Below, one piece after another: positions 8,328 to 16,068 of a stretch of DNA of 60,967 nt. The position numbers and the translations under genes are program-made. Each line of letters begins with the position of its first letter. Position 1 is the first letter of the stretch. The notes beneath the pieces are model-generated. The model ran no database searches. It saw only the letters and a program-made list of their open reading frames with translations, and was not told where the DNA came from. The DNA comes from CAZTHK01 sp964613215 (lineage in GTDB: Bacteria; Krumholzibacteriota; Krumholzibacteriia; Krumholzibacteriales; CAZTHK01): NCBI GenBank assembly GCA_964613215.1, contig CAZTHK010000020.1, forward strand, positions 1 through 60,967, written 5' to 3'.

Positions 8328-9485
8328 TCATTCCCTCCTTCCCAATCCAGCGGTTTTTTCCACCACCGAGGTAAACATATTTATCCCCGGGGCGATTATT
8401 TCTTCTGGAAAATCAAAGTCGGGATTGTGAATGCTGGGGTGGTCCAATCCCGAACCCAGGCCAAACATGGCCCCACAGTATTTTTCGGTGAAGTGACCAA
8501 AATCCTCCGACCATTTAAAGGGTTTCTCAATATACTGAAGCCTGTAAGCATTATCAGATACTGCAGATTTGATAAATTGGACGCATTTTTCATGGTTGAC
8601 CGTGGCGGGGAATTCTTCCGTCCACTCCACCTCACAGCCGATATCGTCGCCGGCAGCGATATCTTCCGCCCTGGATGCGGCGGTCCGGGATAGGGCCTCC
8701 ATATCATCGTTCCTGTAGGAGCGGAGGGTGGCAATAACTTCGGCATAGCCGGGAGTGGTCCCGAAGGCGATCTCCCCCAGCCTTACATGGATGACTGTGG
8801 CCAGCTTGAAATCCCTGAAACCGTCCTGCTCATCCTTCAGCCGGTTGAGCATCTGTACTATCCGGGCCATCACCGGGGCGGGACTGTTCCCCTTCTCCGG
8901 CTCAGCTGCATGCGAGGTCTTGCCGGATAATTTAATGATCATTCCTCTGGAGGCGGCTGCAAAATTCTGCCTGCTCAGCACGATGGATCCTCTGGGGAAG
9001 CCGGGGAGGTTGTGCATGGCGAATATGTAATCGGGCTGGACATCACCGAACTTCCCGTTCCTTATGACCATATCCGCTCCCCTGCCGGTCTCTTCTGCAG
9101 GCTGAAACAGAAGCACCACCCTACCCCTTTCCGGCTTGCGCCGGTGGAGTAGGGGGGCAAGCCCGGCAACTATGGTCATGTGTCCGTCATGGCCGCAGGC
9201 GTGCATTACATTCTTCCGGGTGGAACGGTAATCGAACCGGTTGATCTCCTGTATTGGAAGGGCATCCAGCTCGCACCTGATCATAACGGTGGGGCCACTC
9301 TCCGATCCATCGAAGACGAAGGCCAGTCCCTCTCCCCCCAGGCCGGTTATGATCTCATCCGGGTGGTACTGTTCTATATATTCCACTATGGTCCGGGCGG
9401 TTTCATGTTCCCGGCCGGACAGCTCGGGATGGCGGTGCAGCCGTCTTCTCAGTTCTATGTATTCTTGTGGTATTCTGTCTGACAT
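8328..9485 (-). CDS. M20 family metallo-amidohydrolase (M20D type)
   Basis: Zinc (or similar metal) dependent hydrolase that removes acyl groups from amino acids or splits dipeptides. Motifs seen: HRHPELSGRE at the N-terminus, the metal-binding MHACGHDGH (C97, H99), the catalytic/ligand FQPAEETG (E131, E132) and C-terminal SEDFGHF with GSGLDHPSIHN. The 385-residue length fits the M20D group, which includes N-acetyl-diaminopimelate deacetylases, hippurate hydrolases and aminoacylases. GGAGG lies 5 bases before the start. The stop lies 3 bp before the alr start, so the two are one operon. That points to cell-wall amino acid metabolism, but the substrate cannot be read from sequence. Confidence 0.88.
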   Translation of the reverse strand: MSDRIPQEYIELRRRLHRHPELSGREHETARTIVEYIEQYHPDEIITGLGGEGLAFVFDGSESGPTVMIRCELDALPIQEINRFDYRSTRKNVMHACGHDGHMTIVAGLAPLLHRRKPERGRVVLLFQPAEETGRGADMVIRNGKFGDVQPDYIFAMHNLPGFPRGSIVLSRQNFAAASRGMIIKLSGKTSHAAEPEKGNSPAPVMARIVQMLNRLKDEQDGFRDFKLATVIHVRLGEIAFGTTPGYAEVIATLRSYRNDDMEALSRTAASRAEDIAAGDDIGCEVEWTEEFPATVNHEKCVQFIKSAVSDNAYRLQYIEKPFKWSEDFGHFTEKYCGAMFGLGSGLDHPSIHNPDFDFPEEIIAPGINMFTSVVEKTAGLGRRE

Positions 9486-10103
9486 TATCCTCCGCCTGTA
9501 TTAGTTGTGCCGATCTCCGGCACATAAAGGGAATTATCAAGCAATATTGCTGCCATTTGTTTAATTAGCAGATATTTACACGCCCGGGACGTTGATGCTG
9601 ATCTCTTCTCTGGATCCCCTCTATACCGCTCTTTCAAGATCATCCGGTATACCAGCCTTTCACTTAAGTTCGAAAGATCACCGGATGAAGTTCAGACAAT
9701 TTTTGCCGGCACCTGGGAAGTTATTAATGAGTATGGAACAATGCAAGCCCTAATTGGCATAAATTGCGTATTGATCATCGGAATGTCTGCTTCCGGTATC
9801 GGTTATGTAAAAAACATACAGAGGTATGGGCGGATCCGGTTATCAGGAATTGCTTGTATGGAGTCTTCACATCAGTTTAAGCTACCGGTAGAATTAAACA
9901 AGGGGTGATGTTGATTGTGATTTAAAAATGTAGTCCCGGATGCAAAAGGTTTTTCCGGTTGAGTGGTGGCTGTTAATAGAATAAATTTCATGAAGAACCG
10001 TAATCTGCAACATTAACGGCTCTGATTCGAAACCGGGATTTCGAAACCCGGAAATAGATGTAACCGGCAACCAGTCCTGAATCAGCAGGGATAAACAAGA
10101 GCA
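9486..10103. other. intergenic region with an unexplained open frame
   Basis: No gene is assigned. On the plus strand one frame stays open from about 9526 to a TGA at 9908 (roughly 125 codons, with protein-like stretches such as SPDEVQTIFAGTWEV and a hydrophobic GINCVLIIGMSASGIG). It has no ATG, GTG or TTG near its beginning and no ribosome site, so it may be a gene remnant. The rest shows only short direct repeats (TTCGAAACC twice near 10027-10050). Confidence 0.3.
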
Positions 10104-11159
10104 ATGAAACCACTATTCAAATGCGAACTGAAATATTTCCCCCATACTCATCTGATGCAGATCTACACAGGATTTCAACAGCTCAAAGCCGCCGGGCTGG
10201 TGCATCTTTCCATAAAAAAAGCAGATAAGATACCTGTTAAACCTCTGCTCGAAGTTAGAGTCGATGATAGGATTGATATTGTTTATGATACCATGGACGG
10301 CTATAACTGGATAAGCGGCAGCATCGAAGATAACCTGGAATTTTTCAAGAACAATATATCCGCCCACTTTTACTTCAAGAGGAGTTATAACCGTGAAATC
10401 CGTAAATTTGCTCCTCAAAATTGCAGAGTTTATCCCCTGGGTATTAATTATCACATCATGCCAGAGGGGAGGGACTTTAAGAGTGTGAGGGAGATAATCA
10501 GGGAGATCATAAAGAATAACAGTATCGCTGCGAAGATTTTTGATTTTATCGGGCCCTTTTACAGCAGGGATTTTGAGTGTCCCCCTTTTATTCCTCAACA
10601 TGCCGGGATACTGTTCTTGACCAGGCTTTGGGACCCGGAAGACGAGCCTTTGGATTATTTGAAGGAAGAAAGAAGGAACATAAACAGAAAGAGGATTGAA
10701 TTCGTCAAGGCATGCAGAAAGGAGTTCGGGGATATTTTTAGGGGAGGAATAAGAGCGGATGAATTTTCACTGAGGCGTTCCGGAGAACTGGTTATGCCTT
10801 ACCGGCTGACGAACAAAAATGCCTTTCTCGACAGTATCAAAAAGAGCGCTGTTTGTATTGCCACCACCGGCTTGCACGGCTCCATCAATTGGAAATTCGG
10901 TGAATATGTCGCCGCTTCCCGGGCTGTAATTTCAGAGCCTCTGCTATATCAGGTTCCGGGTAGATTCGAGCGGGGGGTTAACTATCTGGAATTCAGAAAG
11001 GCGGATGAGTTAGTGGATAAAATATCCGGTTTGCGCTCTGACCGGGAGAAACTTTTTGAAATAATGTGTAATAATTTCTATTACTATCATACACATTTGA
11101 GACCGGACATGCTGGTATTAAATACACTCCTGAAAATTCACAGCAGCAGCTTAAGTTGA
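10104..11159 (+). CDS. glycosyltransferase (GT4-like C-terminal half)
   Basis: Probably transfers a sugar from an activated donor during surface polysaccharide assembly. The C-terminal half shows a GT-B/GT4-like pattern: a stretch akin to the donor site (GSINWKFGEYVAASRAVI, about residues 258-275), then VNYLEFRKADELVDKISGL, the usual tail seen where family 1/4 enzymes read the per-position level. The N-terminal half is divergent, with no signal peptide or membrane segment, so the protein is cytoplasmic. The ATG has only a weak upstream purine stretch. AT-rich codons (ATA, AAA, AGG) differ from the GC-richer flanks. It is followed 48 bp later by a sulfotransferase gene, suggesting a sulfated glycan. 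The acceptor is unknown. Confidence 0.6.
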   Translation: MKPLFKCELKYFPHTHLMQIYTGFQQLKAAGLVHLSIKKADKIPVKPLLEVRVDDRIDIVYDTMDGYNWISGSIEDNLEFFKNNISAHFYFKRSYNREIRKFAPQNCRVYPLGINYHIMPEGRDFKSVREIIREIIKNNSIAAKIFDFIGPFYSRDFECPPFIPQHAGILFLTRLWDPEDEPLDYLKEERRNINRKRIEFVKACRKEFGDIFRGGIRADEFSLRRSGELVMPYRLTNKNAFLDSIKKSAVCIATTGLHGSINWKFGEYVAASRAVISEPLLYQVPGRFERGVNYLEFRKADELVDKISGLRSDREKLFEIMCNNFYYYHTHLRPDMLVLNTLLKIHSSSLS

Positions 11160-11207
11160 TTCTGCAAAGTTTACTTTTATCTTTATGAATTATCCGGGCG
11201 TGAGAGA

Positions 11208-11993
11208 TTGAACAGGAAAAAGATAAGATTGATCCATAAGACTCTCTGGGTTACCGCAAGGCATCCTGAGATTCTGCTGAGTAAAAAGAAATATATCTTT
11301 ATAATGAGTCATATGAGAGGCTACACCTCCCTGCTGGCTCATATCTTAGGTAGTAATGAAGAAATATCCGGTTATTCGGAGATGCATCAATCCTATAAGG
11401 GGTGGTTGGATCTGGTTAAGCTGAGATATAAAATATATTTTTCCGGTGAAAATCCGGAAGGCAAATATTTGCTGGACAAGATTCTTCATAATCACCACCA
11501 TCTGTCAGAATCGGTCATAAACAGGAAGAATGTATTCCTGATCTTTATGATAAGAGAGCCCGGGAAAACTCTTAAAAGCATAATAAACATGGACAGGTCC
11601 CTTCTTGATAAGTTTGATACCGGGGATGCGCTGGATTATTATGTAAAAAGACTGGAAGAATTAAAATCCTGCGCTTCCCTTCTGGAAAGAAAGCCATTAT
11701 TCATACAAGCCGAAGACCTGTTAAGAAAAACCAGATATTCCCTCGGATTCTTAACCGATCATTTACACCTGAAAAACAGTCTGAAGGAACATTATAATCT
11801 ATTCAGGCATACCGGAGAACCGGGGTATGGTGATCCCTTTTCAGAGATAAAGGCGGGCAAAGTCAGAAAAGAAGAGAAGGATTACAGTGAAATATACATA
11901 CCGGATGATATGTTGAATCAAGCCAGCAGTGCTTATGCAGAATGCCGGAAGATATTACTGCAAAAATGCGAGCACTTCCGGCCCAAGTGGTGA
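11208..11993 (+). CDS. sulfotransferase family protein
   Basis: Likely transfers sulfate from PAPS to a carbohydrate or other acceptor. The N-terminal phosphosulfate-binding loop is recognisable in FIMSHMRGYTSLLAHILG (about residues 29-46), a strand-loop-helix like the 5'-PSB motif. MIREPGKTLKSI near residue 113 corresponds to the 3'-phosphate binding region (R-x-P). The start is a TTG at 11208 with only a weak GAGAGA site, and no better in-frame start exists close by. The gene shares the lower GC of the preceding glycosyltransferase and probably arrived with it. The start codon of the upstream partner and this gene's position suggest one transcript. Confidence 0.65.
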   Translation: MNRKKIRLIHKTLWVTARHPEILLSKKKYIFIMSHMRGYTSLLAHILGSNEEISGYSEMHQSYKGWLDLVKLRYKIYFSGENPEGKYLLDKILHNHHHLSESVINRKNVFLIFMIREPGKTLKSIINMDRSLLDKFDTGDALDYYVKRLEELKSCASLLERKPLFIQAEDLLRKTRYSLGFLTDHLHLKNSLKEHYNLFRHTGEPGYGDPFSEIKAGKVRKEEKDYSEIYIPDDMLNQASSAYAECRKILLQKCEHFRPKW

Positions 11994-12419
11994 GACAGAT
12001 TACCAGCCTTTTCCTTATGGTCATCCTCGATCCGTCAATAATACAATTGATAATACTTTTCTTTTTGGCCAATTGGAGCCGCTTTCTCTGCTGCTGTTGC
12101 AATATTGTAACTCCTCCGACTGTGGCGGGAAGAAAGGATTAAGAGTATTGCCGGGTTGGCATATCATCGAGAAGGATCTTTGGCCGGTCTCCACAATTTT
12201 GACGGATTGAGGTTAATATTATAACTTTTCATGGCACAGCTTGACGGTACAGCAATAATTTTTAAGATAAGAAGACAGCAGACCGGCAAAGTGCCAGTTT
12301 CACTCCGGTGCCCGGTGGTTCAGAACGCTGTCCATATCCCGCCAGCCGCGGAATTCTCAGGCTCTGCACCCCCGACTCGCTATCTTTTGATTCTTCCGGT
12401 CGGAAAACCATGCCCGCTC

Positions 12420-12488
12420 GCTGCTCGAGGGTTTTGAAATGCCGGGCACTGTAATCATCCCGGTCGGATAAAAATCGGGGAAACTCCA
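12420..12488 (-). repeat. degenerate copy of the TGGAGTTTCCCC element end
   Basis: Read from 12488 leftwards, this stretch starts TGGAGTTTCCCC, then an A/T tract, then about 40 bp that align with interruptions to the right half of the element at 2740-2824 (both reach TTTCAAAA). No matching second terminal repeat was found, so this is an isolated or decayed end. Confidence 0.4.
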
Positions 12489-12560
12489 ACCAGCCTCACA
12501 TGTTGCGCTGCGGCAAGTTAATATTTTACAATTGGTTGCCTGGCAGTAAGGCTGTCTTCG

Positions 12561-12622
12561 AATAACACAATTGCATTATTGCAACTATAATGTTTGCATT
12601 TTTTCATCTATTGTGTTTTTTT
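12561..12622 (+). promoter_or_regulatory. putative operator of the sigma-54 activator gene
   Basis: CATTATTGCAA at 12574-12584 is an exact copy of an 11-mer found twice in the inverted repeat upstream of the structural genes (14149-14159 and 14190-14200). CTATTGTGTTTTTTTATTG from 12608 resembles the CTATTGTTTCATTATTG of that repeat. The position 45-105 bp before the activator's ATG suggests the activator binds its own control region. This is inference from shared sequence. Confidence 0.45.
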
Positions 12623-12666
12623 ATTGAGTGAGGGTATAAAAGATCGCTTTCGAAGGAAAAAATGAT

Positions 12667-14037
12667 ATGAAAAACCGTACCGATATAATTCTCGACAGTA
12701 TTGCCGACGGTGTATTTACAGTTGATCGGAACTGGAGGATAACCTCGTTTAACGCTGCTGCTGAAAGGATAATCGGGATTACCAGGGAGGAGGCCACAGG
12801 CAAGATATGTGCAGAGGTGTTCAGGGCCAATATATGCGAGACCGACTGTGCCCTGAGAAAGACCATGGACACCGGCAATCCGGTGGTTAACAGGGAGATC
12901 AAGATACTTCGTTCAGACGGAACTTCGGTTCCGGTTACCATATCCACAGCCCTGCTTAGAGATGAGGAGGGTGAGGTTATCGGGGGGGTGGAGAGTTTCA
13001 GAGATCTCTCCATGGTGGAGGAGCTACGCAAAGAGGTAAAGGGCAGCCACACTTTTGAGGATATCATAAGCAAGAACCATGAAATGTGCCGTCTCTTCGA
13101 TATTCTTCCTGAAATTGCCGAGAGTGACAGTACTGTGCTGATTGAGGGTGAATCCGGAACCGGCAAGGAGCTGTTTGCCCGGGCTATTCACAGCCTGAGT
13201 TTCAGGAAAGAGAAGCCGGTGGTAACGGTCAACTGCGGGGCACTGCCGGATAACCTTCTGGAAGCCGAGTTGTTTGGATATAAGGCCGGCGCCTTCACAG
13301 ATGCCAGGAGGGATAAGCCGGGGAGATTTGATCTGGCCCCGGGGGGTACCATATTTCTGGATGAAATAGGCGATGTTTCACCGGCCATGCAGACCAGACT
13401 GTTGAGGGTATTGCAGGATGGTGTCTATGAGCCCCTGGGAGGCACCCGGCCGAGAAAGGCAGATGTCAGGATAATTGCGGCAACCAACCGCGATATCGAT
13501 GCTATGGTGGAGGGTGGGAAATTCAGGACCGACCTCTTCTACCGTGTGAATGTGGTCCGGCTGAAGCTTCCCCCCCTGAGGGAGAGACGGGAGGATATAC
13601 CGCTGCTGGTGGATAACTTTATCCGGAGGTTTAATCATATCAAGGGCAAACCCATTCAGGGTGTATCTCCGGAGGTGATTGCCATACTTATGAAGCACGA
13701 TTTCCCGGGAAATGTGAGGGAGCTGGAAAATATTATAGAACACTCCTTTGTACTTTGCAGGGGTTCGGTTATACGTCCCGAACATCTTCCCGGTGATATC
13801 CGGCCTGATCAGCCGGAGGAGTTGCCGGGCCAGCCGGGGAGCCTGGAGGAGATCGAGGCCCGTTTCATCATGGATGTTCTGAGAAAGAACGACTGGAACC
13901 GGAGGTCGGCCGCCGCCGAACTCGGTATTCATAAAACCACCCTCTGGCGAAAGATCAAAAAACTGGGCCTGAAACTCCCGGCCCGGGATGGACGTTTTAA
14001 GCCGGGGAATCACCGTAAGGGTTCTACAGAACCTTGA
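12667..14037 (+). CDS. sigma-54 dependent activator with PAS domain (NtrC/NifA-like AAA+, Fis-type HTH)
   Basis: Bacterial enhancer-binding protein that drives sigma-54 RNA polymerase. Residues 1-115 form a PAS sensor with two nearby cysteines (NICETDC), which could carry a redox or metal signal (inference). The AAA+ domain spans about 137-370, with Walker A GESGTGKE at 161-168, the sigma-54-contact loop at 208-213 reading GAFTDA instead of the usual GAFTGA, and Walker B ending FLDEIGD. A Fis-type helix-turn-helix (RRSAAAELGIHKTTLWRKI) ends the protein. The start follows AAGGA. It lies just upstream of, and co-directional with, the NifX/NBP35-type cluster, whose first gene has a sigma-54 promoter, so that cluster is the likely target. 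Confidence 0.9.
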   Translation: MKNRTDIILDSIADGVFTVDRNWRITSFNAAAERIIGITREEATGKICAEVFRANICETDCALRKTMDTGNPVVNREIKILRSDGTSVPVTISTALLRDEEGEVIGGVESFRDLSMVEELRKEVKGSHTFEDIISKNHEMCRLFDILPEIAESDSTVLIEGESGTGKELFARAIHSLSFRKEKPVVTVNCGALPDNLLEAELFGYKAGAFTDARRDKPGRFDLAPGGTIFLDEIGDVSPAMQTRLLRVLQDGVYEPLGGTRPRKADVRIIAATNRDIDAMVEGGKFRTDLFYRVNVVRLKLPPLRERREDIPLLVDNFIRRFNHIKGKPIQGVSPEVIAILMKHDFPGNVRELENIIEHSFVLCRGSVIRPEHLPGDIRPDQPEELPGQPGSLEEIEARFIMDVLRKNDWNRRSAAAELGIHKTTLWRKIKKLGLKLPARDGRFKPGNHRKGSTEP

Positions 14038-14148
14038 TTGTGCTGACTATTTGCTGCCTAGCCAATTATACTCTATCCCGAACTCAAGGGGTATAAGATA
14101 TGCTGATTCGGGCAGAAGGATTTTTCCACTACATAATCGGCATATCAC

Positions 14149-14202
14149 CATTATTGCAATAACGCAACAATATAGTATATCTATTGTTTCATTATTGCAA
14201 TA
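14149..14202 (+). promoter_or_regulatory. large inverted repeat, likely upstream activator site
   Basis: Two 21-bp arms (14152-14172 and 14182-14202) are inverted repeats agreeing at 19 of 21 positions, separated by 9 bp. Each arm contains TATTGCAATAA and AACAATA (or complement). The centre, 14177, is roughly 150 bp before the predicted start point of the sigma-54 promoter at 14300, a usual distance for an enhancer-binding protein. The CATTATTGCAA 11-mer recurs upstream of the activator gene itself. Confidence 0.7.
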
Positions 14203-14299
14203 GTATGGCCTGTATTAATCATCTCTAAAAATTATATTTTTGCTATAAGTTACTTCTATTGTGTGATTTAAGCAGTTATATCTTCAAGCGGAATGTATA

Positions 14300-14315
14300 T
14301 GGTATACAAGTTGCG
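14300..14315 (+). promoter_or_regulatory. sigma-54 (-24/-12) promoter of the NifX/NBP35 cluster
   Basis: TGGTATACAAGTTGC has GG and GC separated by exactly 10 bp and a TTGC -12 element, fitting the TGGCACG-N4-TTGC consensus with two changes in the -24 part. Transcription would begin near 14326, leaving a leader of about 19 bases with AGGAG before the ATG at 14345. The adjacent sigma-54 activator gene and upstream inverted repeat support the call. Confidence 0.7.
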
Positions 14316-14344
14316 CTGTATAATCTAACAGGAGTGAATCTGTA

Positions 14345-14770
14345 ATGAATGTAGCAATTTCGGTATGGAATGGAAGGGTTTCCCCGGTTTTTGATGCCTC
14401 CAGATGTGTGCTTCTGGTTGATACAGAGGGTGAAACCATCGACAGGAGGGGGGAGCATTGCTTCGCCAGCGAGCCTGGCTATAGCAAGATAAGGGAGCTG
14501 GTCAACCTGGATGTGGATGTTTTGATCTGCGGCGCCATCTCGAAACGTATGGCATCAGCGCTGGCAGCCTCGGGTGTGGGAGTGATCCCCTGGGTGAGTG
14601 GTGGAGTAGATGAGGTGCTGAGAGCGTTTCTTAGAGGTACTCTGAGCAGTGACAGCTTTTCCATGCCCGGGTGCAGGGGGAGGAACAGGTGCAGGTGGGG
14701 CGGGAAGCGCGGTGCCGGTGGTATGCGTCGTTTTCCCGGCGGGGAAGCAGAGTGGAAAGGCGGGGGTTGA
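14345..14770 (+). CDS. NifX/NifB-like (dinitrogenase Fe-Mo cofactor biosynthesis) domain protein
   Basis: Small cytoplasmic protein with the RNase H-like NifX/MTH1175 fold, used to carry or scaffold Fe-S/Mo clusters. MNVAISVWNGRVSPVFDASR at the N-terminus is the family hallmark, followed by DVLICGAISKRMASAL and SGVGVIPWVSGGVDEVLRAF (domain about residues 1-105). The tail (MPGCRGRNRCRWGGKRG) is Cys/Arg/Gly rich and may bind metal. No nitrogenase genes are present in the window, so a non-nitrogenase role such as an ORP-type complex is likelier (inference). AGGAG precedes the ATG, and the sigma-54 promoter lies about 45 bp upstream. Confidence 0.85.
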   Translation: MNVAISVWNGRVSPVFDASRCVLLVDTEGETIDRRGEHCFASEPGYSKIRELVNLDVDVLICGAISKRMASALAASGVGVIPWVSGGVDEVLRAFLRGTLSSDSFSMPGCRGRNRCRWGGKRGAGGMRRFPGGEAEWKGGG

Positions 14771-14906
14771 GAGGGTCAGCCGGGATTGACTGTTGATTAC
14801 AGAAAGAGAAATGATTAACCAGAGTTTCTGTGTCACCGGTTGATGATGCAGAATGATTAGAGAGGCGAATGGTTGAAGTTAAAATGAATGAAAGGAGGTA
14901 ACCATT

Positions 14907-15305
14907 ATGCCTGGAGGAGACAGAACAGGACCAGCCGGAATGGGTCCCATGACCGGAAGGGGTGCTGGATTTTGCGCCGGATACAATGTGCCGGGATTCA
15001 TGAATCCCGTATATGGAAGGGGAATGGGTTATTACGGAGGAGGAACCGGTGGAGGATTCGGAAGGGGAAGAGGAATGGGTGGTGGACGGGGATACCGGAA
15101 CATGTACTATGCAACCGGTCTTCCCGGATGGGCCAGATACCCTTTCGCTCCGGCGGGAGGCGCCGGCGTTAATCCGCAGATGGCGCCCGGAATGAGCCGG
15201 GAGCATGAGATAGAGCTGTTGAATCAGCAGTCCGAATATCTCTCCAATGCCTTACAGGAGGTTAAGAAGCGTCTGGATGAGCTGGAAGCCGAATCTGAAA
15301 AGTAG
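14907..15305 (+). CDS. DUF5320 domain-containing protein
   Basis: Begins MPGGDRTGPAGMGPMTGRGAG with FCAGY following, the signature of DUF5320 proteins found beside NifX/Mrp clusters in anaerobes. The middle (about residues 35-75) is extremely Gly/Arg/Tyr rich. The C-terminus (about 95-132) is a predicted coiled coil (HEIELLNQQSEYLSNALQEV). The biochemical function is unknown; the single cysteine of the first motif and its neighbours suggest a part in cluster assembly. A near-perfect ribosome site (AAAGGAGGT) precedes the ATG. It lies 136 bp downstream of the NifX-like gene, in the same operon. Confidence 0.8.
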   Translation: MPGGDRTGPAGMGPMTGRGAGFCAGYNVPGFMNPVYGRGMGYYGGGTGGGFGRGRGMGGGRGYRNMYYATGLPGWARYPFAPAGGAGVNPQMAPGMSREHEIELLNQQSEYLSNALQEVKKRLDELEAESEK

Positions 15306-15370
15306 GCCCGGACGGTGAGCTTAGATGCTGGAGGGATATGTAAATACCCGTTCTGAAGGAGGCAGGATAA

Positions 15371-15691
15371 GTGACCGGAAGAGAATCAGAAACTTCCGCG
15401 GGTGAGGATGTCGGTCGGGGGACGGGTGGAGCTCCGGGTTCAGAGGCAAGAACCTGCCGTGATAACCCCGGTTCCGGAATTGCAAGGGGTAAAAGTATTG
15501 GAGGGGATGAGGGGGGTAGAGGCGACTCCGGAACCGGGGGTTCCCGGAGGGATGAAGAGAGCTGTTCCGGGGAGGCATTCACCGGCGAGTGTATATGTCC
15601 CCGTTGCGGCCGGACTACCCCCCATAGATGGGGTATTCCGTGCAGAGAGTACACCTGCCCCGGCTGTGGTTGCGGGATGATTGGAAGATAA
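15371..15691 (+). CDS. small zinc-ribbon protein of the NifX/NBP35 cluster
   Basis: 106 residues from a GTG start, 8 bases after GAAGGAGG. Residues 1-68 are low-complexity Gly/Ser/Glu. The C-terminus is a rubredoxin-like zinc ribbon with two knuckles: CICPRCGRTTPHRWGIPC, then a second with CPGCGCGM. Such short CPxCG ... CPxCG proteins accompany DUF5320 and Mrp-type genes. It probably binds zinc or iron. The partner is unknown. The glycine-rich front half could be an extended linker, or the true start could be further downstream, but the only strong ribosome site is at the GTG. Confidence 0.6.
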   Translation: MTGRESETSAGEDVGRGTGGAPGSEARTCRDNPGSGIARGKSIGGDEGGRGDSGTGGSRRDEESCSGEAFTGECICPRCGRTTPHRWGIPCREYTCPGCGCGMIGR

Positions 15692-16068
15692 TAATTCAGC
15701 CGGGTATTATCCCCTGATCATGGTTGCACCGTATACCAGAGGGGTAAAATCACTTGTGGAGAGCAGGCAATATTTACATATTCTATCTTCCGGGTATATT
15801 TGCCCGTATCAAGGAGTATACTGTTTCCTGATTCAGTGTTATAATAGGGAGCCTGCTGACCCTGTTACAGCTCCGGGAACTTGACTCGGGCAAATGGCAG
15901 GGTTTCTCCGGTTGCCGCCGGAAGAAGCCTGCAGAGGGGAGTGGGGGGGAGGAGCTGATTTTAAGCAGGAATTATATCGCCGCTGCAGATATTTATATCC
16001 GAATATTTCCGGTTCCGTTCTGACCGGAGATTATCTGAAGTAACGGAAAAGGAGAAAGAGAGAGTATA
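15692..16068. other. intergenic region before the NBP35-type gene
   Basis: About 375 bp. CGGGTATATTTGCCCG (15791-15806) is a small inverted repeat, and TATAAT at 15840-15845 is a possible -10 box without a good -35. No sigma-54 match was found, so an internal promoter here is uncertain. No gene is visible. Confidence 0.35.

Larger units (their letters stand above)
11994..12666. other. intergenic region before the sigma-54 activator
   Basis: About 670 bp without a convincing gene. Positions 12420-12488 resemble, in inverted form, the right half of the 85-bp element at 2740-2824. The part nearest the next gene (12561-12620) carries operator-like sequences (listed separately). Open frames in both directions look spurious. 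Confidence 0.45.
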
